Below are positions 19,172 to 30,274 of a stretch of 64,000 nucleotides of DNA, piece by piece. Origin of the DNA: Williamsia deligens (GTDB taxonomy: Bacteria; Actinomycetota; Actinomycetes; Mycobacteriales; Mycobacteriaceae). The stretch spans positions 2,962,796-3,026,795 of the forward strand of contig NZ_JAMTCI010000001.1 of NCBI RefSeq assembly GCF_024171765.1. Direction: 5' to 3'. The stretch's first letter is position 1, and the number at the start of each line of letters is the position of its first letter. The translations under genes and the position numbers were made by a program. The notes under the pieces were generated by a model, which did no database searches, was not told the DNA's origin, and worked only from the letters and a program-made list of their open reading frames with translations.

Positions 19172-19659
19172 GGGGTGACCTCGTTCAGCTGTCCCGTGGC
19201 GACGTCGAAGACGAATCCGCGCAGCGAGGTGGTCTTCGTGATGAACGGGCTGTTCTCGATCCGGGCGAGCGACTGCTTCACGTCCTCGTCGAGGTCCGGG
19301 AACGCCTCGGCCGACCACGCGGGCTTCACGCCGATCTCGTCCTGGATGCCGCGCTTGAACTCGTCGTCGGTGAAGGTCAGCATCCCGCAGTCGGTGTGGT
19401 GGATGAGGATGATCTCGGTGGTCCCGAGCAGGCGCTGGCTGATCGCGAGCGACCGGATCTCGTCGTCGGTGACGACGCCGCCGGCGTTGCGGATCACGTG
19501 CGCCTCGCCCTCGTTCAGGCCCAGGATGCGGTAGACGTCGAGGCGGGCGTCCATGCAGGCGACCACCGCGAGGTGCTTGCTCGGCGGCAGGGGGAGGGGT
19601 CCGGAGAACCCGGCGGCGTAGTCGGCGTTGTTCTTCAGCAGGTCATCGGTGACGGTCAT
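19168..19659 (-). CDS. Beta-class carbonic anhydrase
   Basis: A 163-residue beta-carbonic anhydrase (CO2 + H2O to bicarbonate + H+). Zinc ligands are Cys35, His88 and Cys91, with the Asp37-Arg39 dyad in VACMDAR and the IHHTDCG motif. Length and motifs match M. tuberculosis Rv1284. The ATG at 19659 is chosen because the frame upstream of it runs through the palindrome and repeat region and has no homology. It appears to be the first gene of a two-gene unit with the secreted protein, joined by a CTGA overlap. Confidence 0.93.
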   Translation of the reverse strand: MTVTDDLLKNNADYAAGFSGPLPLPPSKHLAVVACMDARLDVYRILGLNEGEAHVIRNAGGVVTDDEIRSLAISQRLLGTTEIILIHHTDCGMLTFTDDEFKRGIQDEIGVKPAWSAEAFPDLDEDVKQSLARIENSPFITKTTSLRGFVFDVATGQLNEVTP

Positions 19660-19799
19660 GCACCCATGGTCATCAGTGCATGCCGCGCAGCTCAGGGTTG
19701 CGCCCATCCGGGGTTTTACGATCGCCGGTCGACGATCAGCGGCGGTGCGCCGACTTCGCCCCGCCCTGTCCGCCGGGCCGGACGCTCCACTTTCCTGAG

Positions 19800-19825
19800 G
19801 ACGCTCCGCCTGCAGGCGGAGCGTC
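19800..19825. repeat. Perfect 26-bp palindrome
   Basis: GACGCTCCGCCTG followed directly by its reverse complement CAGGCGGAGCGTC, with no loop. It lies upstream of the carbonic anhydrase gene and 10 bp before the 20-bp tandem repeats. A cruciform, a dimeric-protein site or a terminator for the gene at 19904 are possible. Confidence 0.85.
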
Positions 19826-19834
19826 CTTCCACAA

Positions 19835-19894
19835 GTGGAGCGGGAACCCTGCACGTGGAGCGGGAACCCTGCAGGTGGAGCGGGAACCTAGAAG
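19835..19894. repeat. 20-bp tandem repeats (three units)
   Basis: GTGGAGCGGGAACCCTGCAC starts at 19835, 19855 and 19875; the second unit differs at the last base and the third diverges after GTGGAGCGGGAACC. Related GGAGCG and CTCCAC pieces extend on both sides (19784-19900). The region 19660-19903 holds no supported gene. The repeats are just past the stop of the lipoprotein gene. Confidence 0.85.
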
Positions 19895-19903
19895 CGGAGC
19901 GAA

Positions 19904-20890
19904 TCAGCTCGAGTAGCCGTTGATGGAGCGTTGGATGTCGTCGAGGACGACGGGTGCCGCGGCGAGGCCGCGTCGGCCGTACCAGATGTCGTCGTCGACG
20001 ACGAAGACGCGCTTGCCGCCGGCGGCACCGAGGTCGAGCCATCGGTCGCTGCGGAGCACCGACGTCCCGTGCTCCTGCCCCTTCTGCGACGTGAAGCTCA
20101 CATAGACGAGGTCGGCGTCGGCGTCGTCGAAGTTCTTGTCGGTAACCGTCACGGGGCCGGCACCGCGCTGCGACTGCGGCCGCTGGGCGCCCATCGCGGC
20201 CAGGATCGACCCCGCGAACGACGCCGTGCCCGCGATCTGCTCGCTGTCCGCGCCGAAGCGCACCAGGCCGATCTGGCTGTGTGATGCGTCCACCCGCGCC
20301 CCGACACGTCGTGCCTGGTCGGCGAACGTCGCGAGCCGCTTCTCGCCCTCCTCGCCCCGGCCGAGCGCATCGGCGACCTGTCGGAACTGGTCCTGCCACG
20401 TCGCGGACTCGGAGATCACGACGGAACGGCCCCCATACGGAGCGGTCTGTGCCTGCGAGCTGCCGAGGACGACCTCGGCGCGCGCGCCCGCCGCAGCTGC
20501 GGCGTCAGGTCGTGCGCCGATGGTGGGCAGCGAGGTGACCGTCGGCCCGAGATAGCGGGGGATGGTCCCGCGATCGGCCGCGACCGCCACGACCTTCGAC
20601 TGGATGCCCAGTGCGCAGACGGCGTCGAGGAGTGCGGGGTCGGCCACGGCGATGCGCGCGACGTCGGACTTCCCGGGGTCGGGGCTCGACTCCGTCCCGC
20701 ATGCGCGGTCGAAGTAGCGCTCGGGGGTGACGAGGTCGGCGCCGCCGATGGCGGTCGTGGTCGTGGTGACCGATCCGGGGCCGGGCGGTGAGCCGGTGTC
20801 CGCCTCGCTGCATGCGGTGACGCCGCCGACGATCACCGAGAGCGCCGCGGCCAGGGTCATCACCCGGATTCCTCCGCGCACCGTCGTCAC
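19904..20890 (-). CDS. Iron-siderophore substrate-binding lipoprotein (FecB-like)
   Basis: A 328-residue periplasmic-binding-protein-type lipoprotein of the helical-backbone class that binds ferric siderophores. The signal is VTTVRGGIRVMTLAAALSV, with a lipobox VTAC (Cys near residue 25); a Thr-rich linker and then ARIAVADPALLDAVCALGI, DLVYVSFTSQKGQEHG and VVLDDIQRS follow. It is divergent from ctaD, the order of M. tuberculosis fecB (Rv3044) and ctaD (Rv3043c). No permease or ATPase is adjacent, so it may serve a transporter encoded elsewhere. GTG at 20890 keeps two arginines before the hydrophobic core; the ATG at 20860 would remove them. Confidence 0.82.
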   Translation of the reverse strand: MTTVRGGIRVMTLAAALSVIVGGVTACSEADTGSPPGPGSVTTTTTAIGGADLVTPERYFDRACGTESSPDPGKSDVARIAVADPALLDAVCALGIQSKVVAVAADRGTIPRYLGPTVTSLPTIGARPDAAAAAGARAEVVLGSSQAQTAPYGGRSVVISESATWQDQFRQVADALGRGEEGEKRLATFADQARRVGARVDASHSQIGLVRFGADSEQIAGTASFAGSILAAMGAQRPQSQRGAGPVTVTDKNFDDADADLVYVSFTSQKGQEHGTSVLRSDRWLDLGAAGGKRVFVVDDDIWYGRRGLAAAPVVLDDIQRSINGYSS

Positions 20891-21201
20891 CGCCGTCCTC
20901 CGATCACCCGTCGCGCGTCCACCGGCACGCCGGGCGCGATCGGGCATCAACCTAGCACCGCGACCTCGGCCGGAAAGCGCTGTGAGGGCGCGTCGTCGGC
21001 CCCGCCGAGCCTGCGTCGGGCGACCCGGCGCAGCTCTCCCGGCGACGCCGACCCGCCCACTACGACAAGTTGTAGGACCGGCTCGGCTCACGGGGCGGAG
21101 AGGGTTTACGATCGTGTCAGCGTTCGCGGTGTCGGTCTGCCCGATCACCCGCGTTCATCGTCGCCACATCCGGTCACCCGGTTGTGCAGGCAGGAGGATC
21201 A
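20891..21201. other. Divergent fecB-like/ctaD promoter region
   Basis: 311 bp without a gene. It contains the dyad at 21060-21075 and a -10-like TACGAT at 21107-21112 that could start ctaD transcription near 21119, with no good -35 box. The AGGAGG ribosome-binding site of ctaD is at 21192-21197. Confidence 0.5.
21060..21075. promoter_or_regulatory. Operator-like dyad upstream of ctaD
   Basis: CTACGAC-AA-GTTGTAG: two 7-bp half-sites with one mismatch. CTAC/GTAG half-sites of this kind are seen in operators of the BlaI/CopY repressor family, so such a regulator is possible, but the assignment is inference. It lies 32 bp before the ctaD -10 candidate, around the expected -43 to -60 region. Confidence 0.4.
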
Positions 21202-24202
<3,001 letters not shown>

Positions 24203-24212
24203 GACGTCGGCG

Positions 24213-24971
24213 GTGGGATTCGACGAGCGGTTCGGGTTGCTCACCGATCGTCTCGGTGACGCGCCGGATTCCGACGACCCCGCTCTGGTCCTGGCCATGC
24301 CGATCGTCGTCCGCATCGAGAAGCGCGACCCGCCCGGACGCCAGGCCACGCTGGTCGCGGCCGCCCGGGCCGCGGTGCTGCTGTGTCTCGACGAGCAGGC
24401 CGACGCCGACGGACCCTGGGGCGACGCGGTCGCTGCCTGGTGCGGTGCGCGGATCCGCAAGATCAGTCGCCGCGCCCGCGGGGCGCACTGGACCGCGGCC
24501 CAGGACGTCCCCGGCGTCACCGTGGCCGAGGGCGACGGTTTCGCCCGCGCGATCGTCCCCGGTCCGGTCGGTGACGTCGACAGGCGCATCGACCGCCTGC
24601 AGATCGGCGGGACCGAACTGGAAGGGCCGCTGGAACCGCCCGGCGTGGTGGGGGAGGCCCCGGTCGTCCTGTGGGTCAACCCTGGCCTCGACATGACGCT
24701 GGGCAAGCTGGCGGCCCAGGTCGGCCACGGCTCGATGCTCGCCGCCCGCCTGTTCGACGTGTCCGACGCGCGCCGCTGGTGGGAGGATGGGTGCCCGCTG
24801 GCGGTCGCGGAGCCGAGCGAGGAGCAGTGGGCGGACCTGCTTGCGCGCGACGGGAGCGACACCGTCGCCGTGCGCGACGCCGGGTTCACCGAGGTCGCCC
24901 CTGGATCGGTGACGGTCATCGCGGAGCGGCGTCGTGAGACCGACACCCCTGGACGGGAGGACGGACGATGA
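24213..24971 (+). CDS. Peptidyl-tRNA hydrolase Pth2-family protein
   Basis: A 252-residue protein whose C-terminal half (from about residue 150, VVLWVNPGLDMTLGKLAAQV) has the Pth2 fold signature: MTLGKLAAQVGHGSMLAARL and the final VAPGSVTVIAERR. Pth2 enzymes release peptidyl-tRNA in archaea and eukaryotes, and also in some actinobacteria. The N-terminal part (about residues 1-140) is an extension rich in Ala and Arg with no family I recognise. It ends with an ATGA overlap with the cupin gene, in the ctaD-serB-led run. Activity on peptidyl-tRNA is family inference. Confidence 0.78.
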   Translation: MGFDERFGLLTDRLGDAPDSDDPALVLAMPIVVRIEKRDPPGRQATLVAAARAAVLLCLDEQADADGPWGDAVAAWCGARIRKISRRARGAHWTAAQDVPGVTVAEGDGFARAIVPGPVGDVDRRIDRLQIGGTELEGPLEPPGVVGEAPVVLWVNPGLDMTLGKLAAQVGHGSMLAARLFDVSDARRWWEDGCPLAVAEPSEEQWADLLARDGSDTVAVRDAGFTEVAPGSVTVIAERRRETDTPGREDGR

Positions 24972-25489
24972 CCGCAGGACTTCCCGACTGGGCGGACGGC
25001 CTGGACCTCGCACCGCACCCAGAGGGCGGGTGGTATCGCGAGACGTGGCGGTCGGAGGTGACGCTGCCCCGGACCGTCCTGCCGGGGGCGCACAGCGGCG
25101 ACCGCCCTGCGGGCACGGCGATCCTGTTCCTGCTCCCGACGGGCGCGGAGTCGGCCTGGCACACCGTGGTGGGGTCCGAGATCTGGCTGCACCACCGCGG
25201 GTCGCCCGTGGTCCTCACCCTCGGTGGGGTCGGTGACTCGCCCGGTGACGAGACCAGCGTGGTGCTCGGCCCGGACCTCGCCGCGGGGCAGCACCCCCAG
25301 TACGTCGTCGCACCGGGGCAGTGGCAGCGCGCACGACCCCTCGACGGACATCCGGACGGCGGCGGGCTGGTGAGCTGCGTCGTGGTGCCGGGCTTCGACT
25401 TCGACGACTTCGCCCTGCTCGACCCCGGCGCCACCGACGCCGCCCCTTCCACCGACGGACGACCTCGGTGGGGCACGATGGGGACGTGA
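24968..25489 (+). CDS. Cupin-like DUF985 family protein
   Basis: A 173-residue cupin-fold protein with the DUF985 signatures HPEGGWYRETWRS at the N-terminus, TAILFLLPTGAESAWHTV, WLHHRGSPVVLTL and the closing VSCVVVPGFDFDDFAL. Cupin metal ligands are plausible in HPEGGWY and WHTV, but the substrate is unknown. The ATG overlaps the previous stop by 4 nt and the next gene starts in this stop (GTGA), so it sits inside a tight operon with the Pth2-like and ABC genes. Confidence 0.85.
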   Translation: MTAGLPDWADGLDLAPHPEGGWYRETWRSEVTLPRTVLPGAHSGDRPAGTAILFLLPTGAESAWHTVVGSEIWLHHRGSPVVLTLGGVGDSPGDETSVVLGPDLAAGQHPQYVVAPGQWQRARPLDGHPDGGGLVSCVVVPGFDFDDFALLDPGATDAAPSTDGRPRWGTMGT

Positions 25490-26316
25490 CCGACATCGAC
25501 CCCGATCTGTTGATCGACCTCCGCGACGTCACCCTGGTCCGCGGGGGCACGACCCTGGTGGGACCGGTCACCTGGCAGGTGGAACTGGACGAACGCTGGG
25601 TGGTCATCGGCCCCAACGGCGCCGGGAAGACCTCGCTGCTGCGGATCGCGGCCGCCGAGACGCACCCGACGTCGGGCACCGCCGTGCTCCTCGGTTCCCG
25701 ACTGGGACAGACCGACGTCCGTGACCTCTCCACGCGGATCGGTGTCGCGTCGTCGATGCTCGCGGCGCGTGTCCCCGACGACGAGGTGGTGACCGACCTC
25801 GTCATCTCGGCCGGGTACTCGGTGCTGGGTCGATGGCGGGAGGCCTACGAGGAGGTCGACCGGGCTCAGGCGGTCGAGACGTTGGAATCGATGGGTGCCG
25901 AGCATCTCGCCGACCGCACCTTCGGCACGCTGTCCGAGGGAGAGCGCAAGCGCGTCATGATCGCGCGGGCCCTCATGACCGACCCGGAACTCCTCCTGCT
26001 CGACGAGCCCGCCGCCGGCCTCGACCTCGGTGGGCGAGAGGAACTCGTGGCGCGTCTGGCCCTGCTCGCGGCCGACCCCGACGCTCCGGCGACCGTGGTG
26101 ATCACCCACCACGTCGAGGAGATCCCCGAGGGGTTCACGCATGCCCTGCTGCTGTCGGAGGGCGCCGTCGTCACGCAGGGTCTGATCGACGACGTGATGA
26201 CCGAGGAGAACCTGACGGCCACGTTCCACCAGAACATCGCGCTGGAGCACGTCGACGGACGCTGGTTCGCGCGCCGTGCGCGTCGCGCCGGCTCACACCG
26301 GCGCGCCCGCCCGTGA
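25486..26316 (+). CDS. ABC transporter ATP-binding protein (Rv3041c-like)
   Basis: A 276-residue ABC ATPase: Walker A GPNGAGKTS (about residues 39-47), signature LSEGERKRV, Walker B ELLLLDEPAAGLD and the switch His in TVVITHHVEEI. It resembles the ModF/YbbL-like single-domain ATPases and M. tuberculosis Rv3041c; no permease gene is nearby, so its partner and substrate are unknown. GTG at 25486 overlaps the cupin stop (GTGA), and the gene in turn overlaps the next NUDIX gene. Confidence 0.88.
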   Translation: MTDIDPDLLIDLRDVTLVRGGTTLVGPVTWQVELDERWVVIGPNGAGKTSLLRIAAAETHPTSGTAVLLGSRLGQTDVRDLSTRIGVASSMLAARVPDDEVVTDLVISAGYSVLGRWREAYEEVDRAQAVETLESMGAEHLADRTFGTLSEGERKRVMIARALMTDPELLLLDEPAAGLDLGGREELVARLALLAADPDAPATVVITHHVEEIPEGFTHALLLSEGAVVTQGLIDDVMTEENLTATFHQNIALEHVDGRWFARRARRAGSHRRARP

Positions 26317-27170
26317 GCGACGCCGAACGCGGGCAACTCCCCGAATCGTTCCGTCCCGTCGACGATCCCGACTCCGTGCCGGTCCGGGACGCCGCCACCG
26401 TCGCCCTGATCCGTGACGGGCAGCAGGACGCCGGGATCGAGGTGTTCCTCATCCGCCGGGCCGCCGCCATGGCCTTCGCCGGCGGGATGACCGTCTTCCC
26501 CGGTGGTGGTGTGGATCCCCGGGACGCCGAGGCCGGTGCAGACACCGGCGACTGGGTCGGACCCGAACCGCGCTGGTGGGCAGAGCAGTTCGACGCGACG
26601 CGATCACCCGACGACGGTGACGTCGTCCTCGCCTCGTCCCTGGTGCGCGCGGCCGTCCGCGAGACGTTCGAGGAGTGCGGGGTGCTCCTCGCCGGGTCGT
26701 CGTCCGACGACGTCGTCGCCGACCCCGGGATCCACGAGGCCGAGCGTCGTGCCCTGGAGTCCAAGGCGCTGTCGCTGTCGGCGTTCCTGGGGCAGTCGGG
26801 CCTCGTGCTCCGGGCCGACCTGCTCGCGCCGCTCGCGCGGTGGATCACCCCGCTCGGGGAGCGTCGTCGCTACGACACACGGTTCTTCCTGGCGCAGCTG
26901 CCGACCGGCCAGGCGGCCGACGACCAGACCAGCGAGGCGGCCTCAGCGGGGTGGCATCGCGTGTCCGACATCATGGCCTCGTGGCGGGCGGGCGACGTGT
27001 TCCTGCTGCCGCCCACGTGGACACAGTTGGACCATCTCGCCGGTTTCGACACCGTCGCCGACGCGATGGCCGCGACGCGCCGGATCGAACCGGTGACACC
27101 GGTGCTCATCTCCGACGGATCCGCCCTGCGGATCGAGTTCGACGGGTCGGACCGCTACACCGGCGGGTGA
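26313..27170 (+). CDS. NUDIX hydrolase family protein (Rv3040c-like)
   Basis: A 285-residue NUDIX protein of the CoA-diphosphatase-like long group. The NUDIX box is interrupted by an insert: GGMTVFPGGGVDPRD then, ~55 residues later, VRAAVRETFEECGVLL. The same layout is seen in M. tuberculosis Rv3040c. Substrate unknown; acyl-CoA or nucleotide diphosphates are possible. GTG at 26313 overlaps the ABC gene stop. It is the last gene of the ctaD-to-NUDIX plus-strand block and stops 5 nt before the convergent metallopeptidase gene. Confidence 0.85.
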   Translation: MSDAERGQLPESFRPVDDPDSVPVRDAATVALIRDGQQDAGIEVFLIRRAAAMAFAGGMTVFPGGGVDPRDAEAGADTGDWVGPEPRWWAEQFDATRSPDDGDVVLASSLVRAAVRETFEECGVLLAGSSSDDVVADPGIHEAERRALESKALSLSAFLGQSGLVLRADLLAPLARWITPLGERRRYDTRFFLAQLPTGQAADDQTSEAASAGWHRVSDIMASWRAGDVFLLPPTWTQLDHLAGFDTVADAMAATRRIEPVTPVLISDGSALRIEFDGSDRYTGG

Positions 27171-27174
27171 CCGG

Positions 27175-29235
27175 TCACCAGATGGTGACGCGCTTGTCCG
27201 GTGCGAGCCACATCGGGTCCGACGGGCCGACCCCGAACGTCTCGTAGAACGCAGAGATGTTGCGCACCACCTGATTGCAGCGGAACTCCGGCGGCGAGTG
27301 CGGGTCGGTGGCGAGGCGCTCCTCGGCGGCGGCAGGACGGTACTTGCCCCGCCAGATCCGTGCCCAGGACAGGAACACGTCGCGGGCGCTCGGCTCGCTC
27401 TTCGCCTTCTCCGCAGCTATCCGGTAGGCCGACAGGGCGATCGACAGTCCGCCGAGATCGGCGAGGTTCTCCCCGACGGTGAGTGCACCGTTGACCTGCT
27501 TGTCGGCGGGCAACCCCTTCGGGACGAGGGTGTCGTACTGCGCGATCAACGCGTTCGAGCGCTTCGTGAACTCGGCGCGGTCCGACGCCGTCCACCAGTC
27601 GCGCAGGTTGCCGTCGGCGTCGTACTGGGAGCCCTGGTCGTCGAATCCGTGCCCGATCTCGTGACCGATCACCGCGCCGATGCCGCCGTAGTTGACCTGC
27701 GGCTCGGCGTCGGGGGAGAAGAACGGGTACTGCAGGATGGCGGCGGGGAAGACGATCTCGTTGAACGTCGGGTCGTAGTAGGCGTTGACGGTCTGCGGTG
27801 TCATCTGCCACTCGGTCTTGTCGACCTTCGTCCCCAGTTTCGCGAACTGCCGTCGGGTGGCGAACATCTGGCCGTTGCGGACCGATTCGACGAGGTCGTC
27901 GCGGCTGATCTGCAGTGCGGAGTAGTCGCGCCAGGTGTCGGGGTAGCCGATCTTGACGGTGAGCTTGTCGAGCTTGGTGTTCGCCTCCTTGCGGGTGGCG
28001 TCGCTGAACCAGGTGATGGAGGCGAAGCTGCGTCGGTAGGCCTCGACGATGGTGGCGACGAGCTCGCGCGCGTCGTCCTTGGCCGAGCCGGCGAAGTGCT
28101 TCGCGACGTACTTCTTCCCCAGTGCCTCGCCGAGCAGCGAGTCGACCAGTGCCACACCCGACTTCCAGCGTTCGGGTTCCTTCTCGACACCGTTCAGCGT
28201 GCGGGAGAAGAAGTCGAAGTTCGCCGACCGGAACGGCGTGGACAGGTACCGGGAGTAGCTGCGCAGCACCGTCAGCCGCATGTAGTCGCGCAGTGTGTCG
28301 ATGGGTGTCTGCGCCCACACGGTCGCAGCGGTGGCGACCGACTTCGGACCCGCCACCACCACCCTCGACAGTGCCGTGTCACCGAGCCCGAGCCCGGAGC
28401 GCCATGCCGCCCAGTCGATGCCGGGCGCCGCGGCGGTGAACTCCGCCCATGTCCGCGGGTTGTAGGTCTTCTTGGCGTCACGGTTCTCGACGGTGGTCAG
28501 ATGCCCTGCGGCCACGGCGGTCTCGACGGACATGGCCCGCTGCGCGCGCCCCTGCGGGTCGGTCAGCCCGGCGAGCCGGGCGAGGGTCGTCAGGTGCTCG
28601 ACGTACTTCGCGCGGTCCTCGGCGTACGACGCCTCCCGGTAGTACGACTCGTCGGGCAGGCCTATCCCGGACTGCACGATGTTGGCGACGTAGCGGGTGG
28701 AGTCGGCCTGGTCGGGCGCGATGTAGAGGTCGACGATGCCGGTGGCACCGGCGGTGGAGAGTGCCGCGAGTCCCCGGGTGAGCGTGTTCTTGTCCGGGGC
28801 GCGGTCGATCGCGGCGAGCAGCCCCGCCACGGGCGAGACGCCCGCGGCGTCGATGCGGCCGGTGTCCATGAAGGAGCGGTACAGGTCGCGGATCTTGGCG
28901 TCCTCGCCGGTCGCGTCGTCGCCGATGCCCTCGATGATCTGCCGTAGTTGCTTCTGCGCGTTGTCGTCGAGCTCGTCGAACGTGCTGTACCCCGCCTTGT
29001 CCGCGGGGATCTGATAGCTCGACAACCATCCGCCGTTCACGTGGCGGTAGAGATCGGACTCGGCGGTGACGCTGTTGTCGAGACCGGACAGGTCGGGTGT
29101 GAGAGCCGGTCGGCGCGGGCTGTCGTCACCGCAGGCGGCCAGGAGTGCCGCGGCGGTCAGCCCGCCCAGTCCGGCCAGGAAGGCGCGACGACCCACCTGC
29201 GGCGTCACGGTGATGGCAGCGTCTCGGTCGGTCAT
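27175..29235 (-). CDS. M13-family zinc metallopeptidase, Tat lipoprotein
   Basis: A 686-residue neprilysin/PepO-type endopeptidase. Zinc motif HEIGHGFDDQ starts at His525, the third ligand region ENLADLGGL follows about 60 residues on, and NAYYDPTFNEIVFPA upstream is the substrate-binding signature. The N-terminus has a twin-arginine signal, GRRAFLAGLG, and a lipobox LAAC (Cys near residue 35), so the enzyme should be exported folded and anchored outside. Mycobacterial Zmp1 (Rv0198c), by contrast, has no clear signal peptide. ATG at 29235. Its upstream region contains two CGGAACTCGTCGGG copies of unclear meaning. Confidence 0.92.
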   Translation of the reverse strand: MTDRDAAITVTPQVGRRAFLAGLGGLTAAALLAACGDDSPRRPALTPDLSGLDNSVTAESDLYRHVNGGWLSSYQIPADKAGYSTFDELDDNAQKQLRQIIEGIGDDATGEDAKIRDLYRSFMDTGRIDAAGVSPVAGLLAAIDRAPDKNTLTRGLAALSTAGATGIVDLYIAPDQADSTRYVANIVQSGIGLPDESYYREASYAEDRAKYVEHLTTLARLAGLTDPQGRAQRAMSVETAVAAGHLTTVENRDAKKTYNPRTWAEFTAAAPGIDWAAWRSGLGLGDTALSRVVVAGPKSVATAATVWAQTPIDTLRDYMRLTVLRSYSRYLSTPFRSANFDFFSRTLNGVEKEPERWKSGVALVDSLLGEALGKKYVAKHFAGSAKDDARELVATIVEAYRRSFASITWFSDATRKEANTKLDKLTVKIGYPDTWRDYSALQISRDDLVESVRNGQMFATRRQFAKLGTKVDKTEWQMTPQTVNAYYDPTFNEIVFPAAILQYPFFSPDAEPQVNYGGIGAVIGHEIGHGFDDQGSQYDADGNLRDWWTASDRAEFTKRSNALIAQYDTLVPKGLPADKQVNGALTVGENLADLGGLSIALSAYRIAAEKAKSEPSARDVFLSWARIWRGKYRPAAAEERLATDPHSPPEFRCNQVVRNISAFYETFGVGPSDPMWLAPDKRVTIW

Positions 29236-29304
29236 CGTCTCCCTCGGGTCGTGTCGGAACTCGTCGGGCCGGAACTCGTCGGGTCGGTCGTGGGGGCCGG
29301 GCGG

Positions 29305-30255
29305 TCAGTCCTCGGTGACCTCGAGGCCGTCGCGGTCGGCCCAGGCCAGCAGGTCGTCGATGCGGTGGGCGACGTCGTCGATCTCGGCGTGCAGGTCGCC
29401 GAGGCGGGCGAACCGCTCCGGGACCGTGGCGATCGTCATCTCCGCGGGCACGATGTCGTCGAGTTCGTCCCACGCGAACGGCGTCGACACGGTGCCCTCG
29501 GGGTTGCCGCGCACCGAGTACGCCGCGGCGATGGTGTGGTCGCGGGCGTTCTGGTTGTAGTCGACGAAGACGACGTCGGGCTCGCGGTCCTTGCGCCACC
29601 ACGTCGTGGTGGCCTCCCCGGCGGACCGTCGTTCGACCTCGCGGGCGAAGGCGAGCGCGGCGCGACGGACGTCGGCGAACCCCCACCGCGGTTCGATCCG
29701 CACATAGATGTGCAGCCCGGAGCCGCCGGAGGTCTTCGGGAAGCCGCGGATGCCGAGTTCGTCGAGCACCTCGTGCGCGATCCGCGCCACGCGCCGAACA
29801 CGGTCGAACGGGCAGTCGGGCATGGGGTCGAGGTCGATGCGCCACTCGTCGGGTCGTTCGGTGTCGTCGCGTCGGGAGTTCCACGGGTGGAACTCCACGG
29901 TCGACATCTGCACGGCCCAGATCACGCTCGCCAGCTCGGTGACGCACACCTCGTCGGCGGTGCGGCTGTAGCGCGGGAAGAAGATGCGGACGGTCTCGAG
30001 CCAGTCGGGGGCACCGGCGGGGATGCGCTTCTGGTGGACCTTCTGTCCGGCGACACCCTTCGGGAAGCGGTGCAGCATGCAGGGCCGGTCACGCAGGGAT
30101 CGCACGATGCCGTCGCCGACGGAGATGTAGTATATCGCGAGGTCCAGCTTGGTCTCGCCGCGGGCCGGGAAGTACACCCGCTGGGGGCTCGACAGCCGCA
30201 GTGTGCGGTCACCGACGGTGAGCTCGACCGGCTCGCCCGCGGACTCCGTCGCCAT
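29305..30255 (-). CDS. Stand-alone LigD-type polymerase (PolD-like primase-polymerase)
   Basis: A 316-residue archaeo-eukaryotic primase-type polymerase domain, as in the polymerase part of LigD and stand-alone PolD enzymes (M. tuberculosis Rv3730c). Catalytic Asp pair lies in RIDLDPMPDCP; motif II is SGGSGLHIYV, and the third acidic motif FVDYNQN. It also has FFPRYSRTADEVCV and the end VPAEMTIATVPERF. Such enzymes fill gaps and add ribonucleotides in end joining or excision repair. No Ku or ligase gene is nearby. ATG at 30255 is preceded by TAGGGT with 8-nt spacing, which favours it over upstream codons. Confidence 0.9.
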   Translation of the reverse strand: MATESAGEPVELTVGDRTLRLSSPQRVYFPARGETKLDLAIYYISVGDGIVRSLRDRPCMLHRFPKGVAGQKVHQKRIPAGAPDWLETVRIFFPRYSRTADEVCVTELASVIWAVQMSTVEFHPWNSRRDDTERPDEWRIDLDPMPDCPFDRVRRVARIAHEVLDELGIRGFPKTSGGSGLHIYVRIEPRWGFADVRRAALAFAREVERRSAGEATTTWWRKDREPDVVFVDYNQNARDHTIAAAYSVRGNPEGTVSTPFAWDELDDIVPAEMTIATVPERFARLGDLHAEIDDVAHRIDDLLAWADRDGLEVTED

Positions 30256-30274
30256 GCCGTTCGACCCTAGGGCA

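Noticed and set aside
19835-19894. Replication origin iterons
   Set aside because: Only three units, with no Rep, DnaA or parAB gene close by; the surroundings are ordinary chromosome.
24213-24971. Gene fusion of an unknown N-terminal domain with Pth2
   Set aside because: The N-terminal extension could be a normal part of this actinobacterial subfamily; without an alignment I cannot call it a fusion.
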